From positions 1-21,908 of the IMG/VR virus record IMGVR_UViG_3300033154_000176: a stretch of 21,908 nucleotides of DNA; one strand, 5' to 3'. Below the pieces are notes generated by a model, which saw nothing but the letters and a program-made list of their open reading frames with translations, did not search any database and was not told the DNA's origin. Shown here piece after piece: positions 5,958-13,098 of this stretch. A program made the translations under genes and the position numbers. The stretch is from a virus. Each line of letters starts with the position of its first letter. Position 1 is the first letter of the stretch.

Positions 5958-8238
5958 CGGCCGAGGCACTCGGCCGCCCGCTTGCGGTTTAGCGAGTCGT
6001 TGCCGTTCCGCCCGTAGTGCGTGCTTGCCCTCTCATGGCCCATCGTCAACGACACCCAGCCCGACCGCAGAGGTGAAAACGACAACGACGCGCGAAACCG
6101 CAAGCGGTCCGTTACAGACCCGCGCAGAGCCCGCGACCGCCGACCGCCTCACCGTCCGCGAGTTCTCCGTCCGCGCCGCGACCCTCGACGTCGAGGCCCG
6201 CACCGTCGAGGCCGTGATCGCCACCGAGGCCCCCGTCCGCGTATACGACTGGCAACGCGAGGAAATGGTCGAGGAGGTCCTCCTGATGGCCGGCGTCCAA
6301 CTGCCGGACTCGAGACAGGTCCCGCTCCTGGACGCGCACGGCCGGTGGAGCATCGACCAGCAACTCGGATCGACCCGCGACCTCCGCGTCGAGGCCGACC
6401 GCCTTATCGGCGTCAACACGTTCGCGCGGACCGACGGGGGCGACGCCGCCCTGGCCCTCGTTCGCGACGGACACCTCACCGACAACTCGGTCGGATACCG
6501 CGTATCGGCCTCCATGTATATCGAACCCGGCGACACGGCCGAGGTCGAGGGCCAATCGTTCACCGCCCGCCAGTTACCCCTCCGCGTATCGACCCGGTGG
6601 ACGATCCACGAAAACTCCGTCTGCCCGATCGGGGCCGACCCCAACGCCACGAACCGCGAGGCCCCGCCCTCGCGCCAGCCCGACAACCCGCGCACGACAA
6701 CGCAACGCAGAAAGGACACGCAAATGGACCCCTTCAAGAAATGGTTACAGGCCCGAGGCCTCGATTACGATACCCTCGACGAGGCCCAGCGGACGGCCCT
6801 CCAGGCCGATTTCGACGCCGAACAGGCCCGCGACCAGGCCGATCCGGGCGACCCGCCCCTCACCCGGGCCGATATCGCCGGCGTCGTCAACGACACGCTC
6901 GACGCCCGCGCGACCCGGGCCGTCGAGACCCGACGCGACGAGATCCGCGCCCTGGCCGAACTGACCGGCGTCGCCGACGAGGTCCGCGACGAGGCGATCG
7001 CCTCCGACCGGTCCGTCGCCGACGTTCGCACGTCGTTCACCGAGATCCTCCGCGGATCCCGGGCCAACGTGCCCGGCGCCCCGGCCGTCCACGTCCGCGA
7101 GGGGGCCGACGAGTCGACCCGGGAAATGATCGAGGCCGCGATCCTCTGCCGCGGAAACGGCCTGGCCGACGCCGCGATCGAACAGGGCCGCTACACCGCC
7201 GAGACGATCGAACGCGGCCGCCGCACCCTCCGCGGGATCACGCTCCTGGGCCTCTGCGCCCACGCCCTGCGCCTCGAGGGCCGCGCCGCGCCGTCCAACC
7301 CCGACGAGCTGATCCGCGCCGCGGTATCCACCGGATCGTTTGCCAACGTGACGTCAAACGTCGCCGGCGTCTCGGCGATGGTCGGCGCCGCGTCGGTCAA
7401 ACAGACCTGGCGGTCCTGGTGCTCGATCGGCGACGTGTCCAACTTCCAGGCGAATAAGCTCGTCCGATGCGACATCGGCGGGAACCTCGCCACCGTCGGG
7501 GCCGACGGGAAGCTCGAGCACGTCAATATCGACGACACCGGCGAGAGCGTCACCGCCGCGACGCTCGGGAATATCCTGGTCCTGAATCGCCAGGTGATCC
7601 GCGACGATCGGATCGGGATCCTCACCAAGGCCCCCCGCGACCTCGGCCGCGCGGGGATCCAGTCGATCGCCCACACGGTGTACACGCTGCTGCTGACCGG
7701 CGAGACGGCGACCCTGGACGACGGTGTCGCGGTATTCCACGCGACACCCGGTAACCTGATTACCCAGGTCCTCGGCCCGGACGGACTCGAGGCCGCCGCC
7801 GCCGTCCTGCACAAGGCCACGACCGACACCGGCCTGCCGCGCGACCTCGAGCCGGCCGTCCTGCTCTGCGCGCCGGAGAACTGGGGCGACGCATACTCGA
7901 CGGTAAAGACGCCGAACGTCGTCGTCGTCGGCGTCGGATCGTCCGCTGCGGTCGACCGCGGGATCCACGCCTGGGGCGACGGGAGCATCGACCCCGTAAG
8001 CGAGTCGCGCCTCAGCAACGCGACCTACACCGGATACTCGGCGACCGACTGGTATCTGATGGCCTCCCCGGCCCAGGCCGACAACGTCTGCGTCGCGTTC
8101 CTGGACGGCCAGCAGAATCCGACCGTCCGCCAGGTATCGCCCGGGGCCGGGATCCTCGGCGTGGCCCTCGAGGTGTTCATCGACTTCGGCGCCGCCTTTG
8201 CCGACCGCGCCGGGATGATCAAGGCCGCGGAGTCCTAG
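5932..8238 (+). CDS. Prohead protease / major capsid protein fusion
   Basis: The 768-residue polyprotein joins a maturation protease and the capsid protein. The protease part (about 60-240) reads LLDAHGRWS with candidate His136, and LVRDGHLTDNSVGYRV with candidate Ser186, the S78-type prohead protease pattern. A helical scaffold-like stretch follows from Met265. The Mu gpT-like capsid part starts near residue 410, with TWRSWCSIGDVSNFQANKL, LNRQVIRDD and LGRAGIQSIAHTVYTLLL. Fusions of this kind are known in other phages. ATG 5932 has AAAGGA at 5918-5923; ATG 5914 is an alternative. Residues 8-60 are almost entirely translated family A repeat (RSGRGTRPPACG, later KTTTTRETASG) and are unlike any protease N-terminus. 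An internal ATG at 6724 with its own ribosome site could give a free 504-residue capsid form. Confidence 0.88.
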   Translation: MKTKPSPRSGRGTRPPACGLASRCRSARSACLPSHGPSSTTPSPTAEVKTTTTRETASGPLQTRAEPATADRLTVREFSVRAATLDVEARTVEAVIATEAPVRVYDWQREEMVEEVLLMAGVQLPDSRQVPLLDAHGRWSIDQQLGSTRDLRVEADRLIGVNTFARTDGGDAALALVRDGHLTDNSVGYRVSASMYIEPGDTAEVEGQSFTARQLPLRVSTRWTIHENSVCPIGADPNATNREAPPSRQPDNPRTTTQRRKDTQMDPFKKWLQARGLDYDTLDEAQRTALQADFDAEQARDQADPGDPPLTRADIAGVVNDTLDARATRAVETRRDEIRALAELTGVADEVRDEAIASDRSVADVRTSFTEILRGSRANVPGAPAVHVREGADESTREMIEAAILCRGNGLADAAIEQGRYTAETIERGRRTLRGITLLGLCAHALRLEGRAAPSNPDELIRAAVSTGSFANVTSNVAGVSAMVGAASVKQTWRSWCSIGDVSNFQANKLVRCDIGGNLATVGADGKLEHVNIDDTGESVTAATLGNILVLNRQVIRDDRIGILTKAPRDLGRAGIQSIAHTVYTLLLTGETATLDDGVAVFHATPGNLITQVLGPDGLEAAAAVLHKATTDTGLPRDLEPAVLLCAPENWGDAYSTVKTPNVVVVGVGSSAAVDRGIHAWGDGSIDPVSESRLSNATYTGYSATDWYLMASPAQADNVCVAFLDGQQNPTVRQVSPGAGILGVALEVFIDFGAAFADRAGMIKAAES
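5957..6108. repeat. Family A element at the N-terminus of the capsid fusion gene
   Basis: The hairpin GGCCGAGGCACTCGGCC (about 5960-5976) is followed by a left arm starting CCGCTTGCGG at 5979 (with TTTAGCGAG instead of TTTCGCGCG). A right arm at about 6071-6108 ends GAAACCGCAAGCGGTCC. The interior has CCAGCCCGACCG, as in the other long copies. The whole unit is open in the capsid frame and forms codons 8-60, between the start codon and the protease domain. Confidence 0.8.
6709..6726 (+). promoter_or_regulatory. Internal ribosome site and start for the free capsid protein
   Basis: AGAAAGGA at 6709-6716 is followed after 7 bases by ATG 6724 in the same frame as the protease-capsid fusion. The resulting protein would start MDPFKKWLQARGLDY. 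This is exactly where the protease domain ends and the scaffold-like helices begin, so a second, more abundant capsid product from the same gene is plausible. Confidence 0.6.
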
Positions 8239-8257
8239 GCGGACAAGAAACGTGCTA

Positions 8258-8306
8258 AGCCGCAAGCGGCGGCCGATCCGCCCCCGGCGGATCGCCGCTT
8301 GCGGCT
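8258..8306. repeat. Family B hairpin, copy 1
   Basis: Outer arms AGCCGCAAGCGGC (8258-8270) and GCCGCTTGCGGCT (8294-8306) are perfect complements. Inner arms GATCCGCC (8275-8282) and GGCGGATC (8286-8293) also pair, leaving a 4-base bulge and a 3-base loop. It is preceded by GTGCTA and followed by TCACAGCGA, both also found around copy 2 at 13034-13082. It lies between the capsid fusion and the decoration gene and could act as an mRNA stabiliser or terminator, though no T-run follows. Confidence 0.85.
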
Positions 8307-8352
8307 TCACAGCGAACACGAAGAAACAACGCACAACCGAAAGGATACGAAA

Positions 8353-9078
8353 ATGGAAGCCGTCTTACTCAGAGACAACATCAAGTCCGAGGATTTCTAC
8401 ACCGCCTCGGCCGTCACTGCCGGCGAGGTCGTCAACGTTGACGGACGGGCCGGCGTCGCCGTCGCCGACATCGCCGCGGGCGGGACCGGAAAGGTCTACA
8501 TCGACGGGATCTTCTCGATCGACGCCGTCGAGTTCATTATGAGCCGCGGCGGCGTGGTCGGTTGGGATACCAACGGGACGCCCTACGGCGGATCCACCAC
8601 CGGTGCCTGCGAGACGCGACTCGGCACGACCACCTTCCTCGTCGGGACGGTAATCACCGACAAGGTCGCCGCCAAGACCAAGGTCGAGGTCGACCTGAAC
8701 GCCTACCCGGCCGACCTGATCCCGATCCTGGCGATCGGCAATTTCGAGGACGTCGCGGCCAACAAGACGCTCGACGCCGAGGATACCGGGAAGGTCATGT
8801 GCGTCAATAGCGACGCCAAGGTCGTCACCCTGCCGGCCGTCGGAACGACTTTCCGATTCGCCGTAATGAACGTCGCCGGCGACGCGGTCAGCCTGACGAA
8901 GATCTCCCCCAACGCCGCCGACCTGGTCATGGGCCCGGACTTCGCCGGGACCGACAACAAGGCCCGGCTCAACACGAAGGCGACGAGCAAATCCGGGGAC
9001 TTCGCCATCCTCGAATATGCCGACGCGACCGGATGGATGGTCGTCGCCCAACGTGGCACATGGGCCGAGGAAGCCTAG
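8353..9078 (+). CDS. Head decoration protein, DUF2190-like with extra C-terminal domain
   Basis: Residues 1-125 show the DUF2190 pattern: LRDNIKSEDFYTASAVTAGE, VVNVDGRAGVAVADIAAGG, TGKVYIDGIFSI, then a beta-rich stretch with GTVITDKVAAKTKVEVDL. These proteins trimerise on the capsid surface and stabilise the shell after expansion. Residues about 126-241 form a second beta-rich domain (VMCVNSDAKVVTLPAVG, FAILEYADATGWMVVAQRG) like those found on other virion proteins, probably exposed on the surface. GAAAGGA at 8339-8345 precedes ATG 8353 by 7 bases; longer frames from 8299 only add repeat-derived residues. Position directly after the capsid gene fits the role. Confidence 0.8.
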   Translation: MEAVLLRDNIKSEDFYTASAVTAGEVVNVDGRAGVAVADIAAGGTGKVYIDGIFSIDAVEFIMSRGGVVGWDTNGTPYGGSTTGACETRLGTTTFLVGTVITDKVAAKTKVEVDLNAYPADLIPILAIGNFEDVAANKTLDAEDTGKVMCVNSDAKVVTLPAVGTTFRFAVMNVAGDAVSLTKISPNAADLVMGPDFAGTDNKARLNTKATSKSGDFAILEYADATGWMVVAQRGTWAEEA

Positions 9079-9193
9079 ACGCACTCCCACGAAAACCCCC
9101 CGCGAACGGGCCTCGCGCGGCCGGAACGGATGCCGCGCCGCGCGAGGCCAACCGCGGGCCGTTTGAGGGCCGCGCCGCTTGCGGCTTCACACT
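9079..9193. repeat. Hairpin plus half family B repeat between decoration and connector genes
   Basis: GGCCTCGCGCGG (9109-9120) pairs perfectly with 9138-9149 around a 17-base loop. A single family B right arm, GCCGCTTGCGGCTTCACA, follows at 9174-9191 and ends 2 bases before the connector ATG (9194). The matching left arm is missing, so this is a truncated copy. No gene fits in this gap and no ribosome site other than the repeat itself precedes 9194. Confidence 0.7.
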
Positions 9194-9559
9194 ATGGCGA
9201 CCTTCACTCAACAATTCGCCGACGTTTGCGCGAAGGCCGCGACCGTATTCGGCGAGGCCGTGACACACGCCACGCTCGCCGACGTCGAGACGGAGATCGC
9301 CGACGCGACATTCGCCGAGGTCCCGACCGATCCGGTCGAGGTCGCCGACGGCCAGGCGGAGATCCACCGGGCCCGATGCACCCTCGAGGTCGCCGACGTC
9401 GCGGCCCCGGAGATCGGCGAGACCATCACCCACGGCGAGAACGTCTGGAAAATCGCGACCAGGCCCCTCCTGGTGGGGGGGGGCGACTACTGGCAACTGG
9501 AACTCACCCGAACGACCGCCGCCGAAAAGACCCGGGGCGGCCACCGACTCGAGAGGTAG
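9194..9559 (+). CDS. Head-tail connector-like protein, copy 1 (FII-like)
   Basis: The 121-residue protein has an N-terminal helix and a beta-barrel with ATFAEVPTDPVEVADGQAEI, then GETITHGENVWKI and GGGDYWQLELTRT, ending RGGHRLER. The beta pattern with GETIT and a Trp in the following strand resembles the lambda FII/head-completion fold, which forms the neck ring joining head and tail; this is a fold-level guess. It is clearly homologous to the product of 12211-12669. ATG 9194 is used because codons before it are repeat-derived; no good ribosome site is seen. The following gene starts 2 bases after the stop. Confidence 0.55.
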   Translation: MATFTQQFADVCAKAATVFGEAVTHATLADVETEIADATFAEVPTDPVEVADGQAEIHRARCTLEVADVAAPEIGETITHGENVWKIATRPLLVGGGDYWQLELTRTTAAEKTRGGHRLER

Positions 9560-9561
9560 AC

Positions 9562-9870
9562 ATGGCGACGCGCACAATCGCGCCCGAAATGGTCCTCAAG
9601 ATCCCGCCGGCCAAAACCGCCTGGTCCGAACGGATCGCCTTTGCATACGCCGCCCGGGAGAAGCTCCGCCTTGACCACAACGCCCACGGAAAGGACTTCC
9701 GCGATGGGAAGATCACCCCCGACGAGTGGGCCGCGTACCTCGCCGAGGACTTCCAGCCCCGACAGAACGCCATAAACGAAACAATCCACGCCCTCCGCGG
9801 CGCCCCGACGGCGGCCGACCTGGCCGAGGTAAGCCTAACCGACTCATTCGAGGAAAAGGCCCGTGTCTGA
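9562..9870 (+). CDS. Small phage structural protein of unknown function
   Basis: The 102-residue protein (MATRTIAPEMVLKIPPAKTA and so on) is mostly helical and charged, with FAYAAREKLRLDHNAHGKDF and ITPDEWAAYLAEDFQPRQN in the middle. No family is recognised. GAGAGG at 9551-9556 gives a well placed ribosome site 5 bases before ATG 9562. It lies 2 bases after connector copy 1 and overlaps the next start by 8 bases, so it is part of the same translational unit and is probably a virion or assembly protein. Confidence 0.75.
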   Translation: MATRTIAPEMVLKIPPAKTAWSERIAFAYAAREKLRLDHNAHGKDFRDGKITPDEWAAYLAEDFQPRQNAINETIHALRGAPTAADLAEVSLTDSFEEKARV

Positions 9871-10492
9871 GGACTTCACGACATATACCGAGGTCGACGA
9901 GAACGCAGACATTTCCGTCGACGACGCCTCGCAGATTACGGTAACGTCGATGAACCTCTACGCCGATTCCCGCGTCTACGACGACAAGGGGGCCTCGCAT
10001 TTCGGCGACACCTTCAGCCACACGTTCAAATGGGGCAAGAGCACGGGAAACGGGGCCGCGGCATACGGCACATTCTGGGCCGCCGCCAATACCATCGCCG
10101 ATATGCAGACCTGGTTTGCCAGCGATCACCAGGCCGTATTCATGTTTACCTACGAAACGTCCGAAACGGTCCGGATCTACGACGGAGAGCATAACGTCGA
10201 CGACACGACGGGCGTTTGCGACGTCGGAGAAACGCACTGGTTCACCGTCGAACGGACGGCGGCCAACGCGATCCAATGCCGTATCTACAGCGACGAGGCC
10301 CGAACGAGCCTCGTCGATACCATAAGCATCGCCCTGACCGGCGAGAGGGCGTACCGCTACCTCTACGCCGTCAACTCCCGCAACAACGACGCCTCGGCGT
10401 CGTCGGTGACGTTTGTCCTCGAGGACCTCGACCTCAACGAGGCGGCGGCCGGAACGATTGTCCCCCACATGATGCACCTTACGGCGGCGTGA
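9863..10492 (+). CDS. Jelly-roll / lectin-like virion protein
   Basis: The 209-residue protein starts with GTG 9863, inside the end of the previous gene, with AGGAAAAGG just upstream. The sequence alternates beta strands: SHFGDTFSHTFKWGKS, VFMFTYETSETVRIYDG, THWFTVERTAANAIQCRIYS, AYRYLYAVNSRNNDASASS, VTFVLEDLDL. The segment with a short-wave WFTVERT-x-CRIYSDEARTSLVDT strand pair followed by YRYLYAVNS is a concanavalin/LamG-like arrangement seen in phage virion proteins. It may bind surface sugars or act as a collar or head fibre component. The assignment rests on pattern only. It is followed after one base by the repeat-rich fibre-like gene. Confidence 0.6.
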   Translation: MSEDFTTYTEVDENADISVDDASQITVTSMNLYADSRVYDDKGASHFGDTFSHTFKWGKSTGNGAAAYGTFWAAANTIADMQTWFASDHQAVFMFTYETSETVRIYDGEHNVDDTTGVCDVGETHWFTVERTAANAIQCRIYSDEARTSLVDTISIALTGERAYRYLYAVNSRNNDASASSVTFVLEDLDLNEAAAGTIVPHMMHLTAA

Positions 10493-10493
10493 C

Positions 10494-12089
10494 ATGGCGA
10501 CATTACTCGATATCGTGAAAAAGGACTCGACCGACCGGAGCGTCACGATCCGGATCATCGACTCGACCGACGGGACGCCCGAAACCGGCGTCGTATTCAA
10601 CACCGCCGGGATCGACCTCTGGTATCGACGCGAGGGCGCCACGAAAACGAGTATCACCGAGGCCGACCTGACGACGCCGGCCCTCGACGACGCCCACGCC
10701 GACGGCGGATTTCTTCACATCAGCGACGGCGAGTATCGCCTCGACCTGCCCGACGCCGCCTGCGCCACCGCCGCGAATCATGTAGACGTCGGCGGGACCG
10801 TCACCGGAATGGTCGTTATCGGCGGCCGGATCCGCCTGGTCGATTACGACCCCGAGGCCGCCCTGGCGACCGCCGCCGCCCTGACCACCGTCGATACCGT
10901 CGTCGACGCGATAAAGGCCGTCACCGACAACCTCCCCAACTCCGGGGCCCTGAGCGACCTGGCGACCGCCGCGGCCCTGACCACCGTCGACACCGTCGTC
11001 GACGCGATAAAGGCCGTCACCGACGCCCTGCCCGACGCCGGGGCCCTCAACGACCTGGCCGCGATCCTGACCGACACCGGGACGACCCTGCCGGCGACCC
11101 TGGCCACGATCCAGGCCGTCACCGACGCCCTGCCCGACGCCGGGGCCCTCAACGACCTGGCCGCGATCCTGACGGACACCGGGACGACCCTGCCGGCGAC
11201 CCTGGCCGCGATCCTGGCCGGGACCGTCCTCGTCTCGACGTCGATCGGCAGCGACGGCCGATCGACGACATCCTGCCGACTCGAGGACGCCAGCGACAAC
11301 GACAACGCATATGTCGGGATGCGCGTTATCCTCGACGACGACGCCGGCGACGGGGAATATGTATCCAGGACGATCACCGACTACGCCGCCAACAACAAGG
11401 TCCTAACCTGGGCGCCGGCGATCACCGAGGACGCCGAGGATGGCGGCAATATCTACATCATCCCAGGCGACACGACGATCAACGTCACCGCCGACGCGAT
11501 CAGGGCCGTCACCGACGCCCTGCCCGACGCCGGGGCCCTTAACGACCTGGCCGCGATCCTGACCGACACCGGCACGACCCTGCCGGCGACCCTGGCCGCG
11601 ATCCAGGCCGTCACCGACGCCCTGCCCGACGCCGGGGCCCTCAACGACCTGGCCGCGATCCTGACCGACACGGGCACGACCCTCCCGGCGACCCTCGCGA
11701 ACCTGGCGACCGCCGCGGCCCTGGCGACCGTCGACACGGTAGTCGACGCGATAAAGGCCGTGACGGACGTCTCGCTCTACACCGCCCGCGTCGACCTGAG
11801 CATCGACGAGGCCAACAGCCAGGACGAGTACACGATCCAGTGGTTTAAGAACGGAATCCCGGTAACCAGCGGGATCACCAGCCCCACCATCCAGGTAATC
11901 AAACGCGCCGACGGCACGGACCTCGTCGCCGAGGACACCCCGACCGAGATCGGATCGACCGGCGCGTACAAGCACGACGAAACCTCCGGCCGCACGACCG
12001 CCGGCCAGGCCGTCGTCGTCGTCGTCGGCGCCACGATCGACGCCGCCGGCCGGACATGGCGAGAACCCATCAGCCGAGACAGCGAATGA
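10494..12089 (+). CDS. Repeat-rich fibre or collar protein
   Basis: The 531-residue protein has three parts. Residues 1-120 form an N-terminal beta domain (VTIRIIDSTDGTPETGV, then GEYRLDLPDAACA and VVIGGRIRLVDYD), common at the base of phage fibres and adaptors. Residues about 125-420 hold two kinds of tandem repeats, DTVVDAIKAVTD and AVTDALPDAGALNDL-AAILTDTGTTLPATLAAI, with a hydrophobic spacing that suggests a trimeric coiled coil. A beta insert (about 240-325) splits the repeats. Residues about 425-531 form a C-terminal beta domain with YTIQWFKNGIPVTSG. The location between two connector copies suggests neck whiskers or head fibres rather than the tail tip, but a receptor-binding fibre cannot be excluded. 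Start ATG 10494 is one base after the previous stop. Confidence 0.65.
   Translation: MATLLDIVKKDSTDRSVTIRIIDSTDGTPETGVVFNTAGIDLWYRREGATKTSITEADLTTPALDDAHADGGFLHISDGEYRLDLPDAACATAANHVDVGGTVTGMVVIGGRIRLVDYDPEAALATAAALTTVDTVVDAIKAVTDNLPNSGALSDLATAAALTTVDTVVDAIKAVTDALPDAGALNDLAAILTDTGTTLPATLATIQAVTDALPDAGALNDLAAILTDTGTTLPATLAAILAGTVLVSTSIGSDGRSTTSCRLEDASDNDNAYVGMRVILDDDAGDGEYVSRTITDYAANNKVLTWAPAITEDAEDGGNIYIIPGDTTINVTADAIRAVTDALPDAGALNDLAAILTDTGTTLPATLAAIQAVTDALPDAGALNDLAAILTDTGTTLPATLANLATAAALATVDTVVDAIKAVTDVSLYTARVDLSIDEANSQDEYTIQWFKNGIPVTSGITSPTIQVIKRADGTDLVAEDTPTEIGSTGAYKHDETSGRTTAGQAVVVVVGATIDAAGRTWREPISRDSE
10866..11745 (+). repeat. Coding tandem repeats of the fibre-like gene
   Basis: A 96-bp unit begins at 10866 and 10962 (codons for ATAAALTTVDTVVDAIKAV) with a partial third at 11706. 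A 102-bp unit (34 residues, AVTDALPDAGALNDLAAILT and so on) begins at 11013, 11115, 11505 and 11607. The copies at 11115 and 11505 are separated by a non-repeat domain of about 290 bases. Near-identity at DNA level, including synonymous positions, points to recent duplication or gene conversion. Confidence 0.85.
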
Positions 12090-12092
12090 GAC

Positions 12093-12194
12093 GATTTCGG
12101 ATTTCGGATTTCGGATTGCGGATTGAACGGCAACGGCCCGGCCGCCGCGCGGAATCCGCAATCCGCAATCCCGTATCCGAAAAGTCCGCAATCC
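12093..12194. repeat. Heptad palindrome C1 (GATTTCG type)
   Basis: The left arm is GATTTCG three times then GATTGCG and GATTG. The middle is AACGGCAACGGCCCGGCCG. The right arm is GAATCCG, CAATCCG, CAATCCC, GTATCCG and CGCAATCC. Arms are complementary at 7-base periodicity. It fills the gap between the fibre-like gene and connector copy 2, leaving only the ribosome-site hairpin. Confidence 0.85.
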
Positions 12195-12213
12195 ATCGGA
12201 GGGAGCTCCGATG
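12195..12213 (+). promoter_or_regulatory. Hairpin holding the ribosome site of connector copy 2
   Basis: ATCGGAG (12195-12201), GGAG loop, CTCCGAT (12206-12212) forms a 7-bp perfect hairpin. The Shine-Dalgarno bases GGAGGG (12198-12203) lie in the 5' arm and loop, and the first two bases of the ATG (12211) lie in the 3' arm. Folding would hide the start; opening by an upstream ribosome or protein would expose it. Confidence 0.55.
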
Positions 12214-12669
12214 CTAAGTCGCCGCCTGATAATCTTCTTTTTCCCGCCCGTCCTCAACAGGCCGCCGATATCCATCGAGGCCCCGCCGACCCCGCGGGCC
12301 GACCCGACCGGATGGCGGGCCGTTCAGGCCTCGATCGCCGGGACGATCGCGACGGCCCTCGGCGTCGCCGTGACGTACACCGACGCCGACGGCGACGCGA
12401 CGGAGATCGACCTGGCGACATTCGTCGAGGGGATACCCGAGCGTATCGAGACGGCGGACGGGACGGCGATCGGCCGCGCCGCGCGGGCGACCTTCCCCGT
12501 CGCCAACACCGTCACCCCGGCCGGCGGCGAGACGATCACCCGCAGCGGCGAGGTATGGACGATCGTCGCGGCCCCCCTGATGGTCGGGGCCGGCCAGTAC
12601 TGGCAAGCGGACCTCAAGCGCACCGAACACGACCAACGGACCCGACGGGGCCACCGCCTCGGAAGATAA
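12211..12669 (+). CDS. Head-tail connector-like protein, copy 2
   Basis: The 152-residue protein is a diverged copy of the 9194-9559 product. Shared parts are ATFxE, ADGxA, GETIT (GGETITRSGEVWTIV here), APLMVGAGQYWQADLKRT and the C-terminal RRGHRLGR. It has an extra N-terminus of about 30 residues that is hydrophobic then Pro-rich (LSRRLIIFFFPPVLNRPPIS). This could be a membrane-like or unstructured extension, or a sign that the functional start is further in; no other good start is seen. The ribosome site GGAGGG is at 8 bases. By position next to the tail completion genes it may be the tail-side connector while copy 1 is head-side; this is inference. Confidence 0.55.
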   Translation: MLSRRLIIFFFPPVLNRPPISIEAPPTPRADPTGWRAVQASIAGTIATALGVAVTYTDADGDATEIDLATFVEGIPERIETADGTAIGRAARATFPVANTVTPAGGETITRSGEVWTIVAAPLMVGAGQYWQADLKRTEHDQRTRRGHRLGR

Positions 12670-12681
12670 AGGAACCCACCA

Positions 12682-13023
12682 ATGAGCGATAACTTTTTCC
12701 CCCAGATCGACAAGGTCGTCGCCCGCGCCGCGATATCCCAGGCCACGGCCGACACGCAAGACATCGTCGCCGCCGTATCCGGAAAGCGGATCCGCGTCCT
12801 GGCCCTCGTCCTGGTCGCCGCCGGGGCCGTCGTCGCGACGATAAAGTCCTCCTCGACGGCCCTCACGGGGGCGATGACACTCGCCGCCGGCGTCCCCGTC
12901 AAGGCCGGCCCTGCGACGGCCCTCGGGGCCGAGGAGATAATCACCGCCGCCGGCGAGGCCCTCAAGCTCACCCTCGGCGGCGCCGTCCAGGTTTCCGGAT
13001 GGATCCTGTACTACACGGAGTAA
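12682..13023 (+). CDS. Small beta-rich virion protein
   Basis: The 113-residue protein reads TQDIVAAVSGKRIRVLALVLV, then IKSSSTALTGAMTLAAGVPV, and ends GAVQVSGWILYYTE. The alternating pattern (VAAVxGKxIRVL, LTGxM, GWxLYY) is that of small phage beta-sandwich proteins often found as decoration, spike or neck components. No symmetry partner can be named. AAAGGA at 12668-12673 lies 8 bases before ATG 12682. It follows connector copy 2 by 12 bases. Confidence 0.6.
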   Translation: MSDNFFPQIDKVVARAAISQATADTQDIVAAVSGKRIRVLALVLVAAGAVVATIKSSSTALTGAMTLAAGVPVKAGPATALGAEEIITAAGEALKLTLGGAVQVSGWILYYTE

Positions 13024-13033
13024 CAACGTGCTA

Positions 13034-13082
13034 AGCCGCAAGCGGCGCCGATCCCGGCCCGCCGGGATCGCCGCTTGCGGCT
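13034..13082. repeat. Family B hairpin, copy 2
   Basis: The outer arms AGCCGCAAGCGGC (13034-13046) and GCCGCTTGCGGCT (13070-13082) are identical to copy 1. The inner arms are GATCCCGG (13050-13057) and CCGGGATC (13062-13069), different from copy 1 but again perfectly complementary. TCACAGCGA follows and GTGCTA precedes, as in copy 1. It lies between the beta-rich virion gene and the small membrane protein gene. Confidence 0.88.
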
Positions 13083-13098
13083 TCACAGCGAGACAATC

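Noticed and set aside
12090-12210. Heptad palindrome as an intrinsic terminator
   Set aside because: There is no T-run after the stem, and the downstream genes of the same module must be expressed, so read-through is expected.
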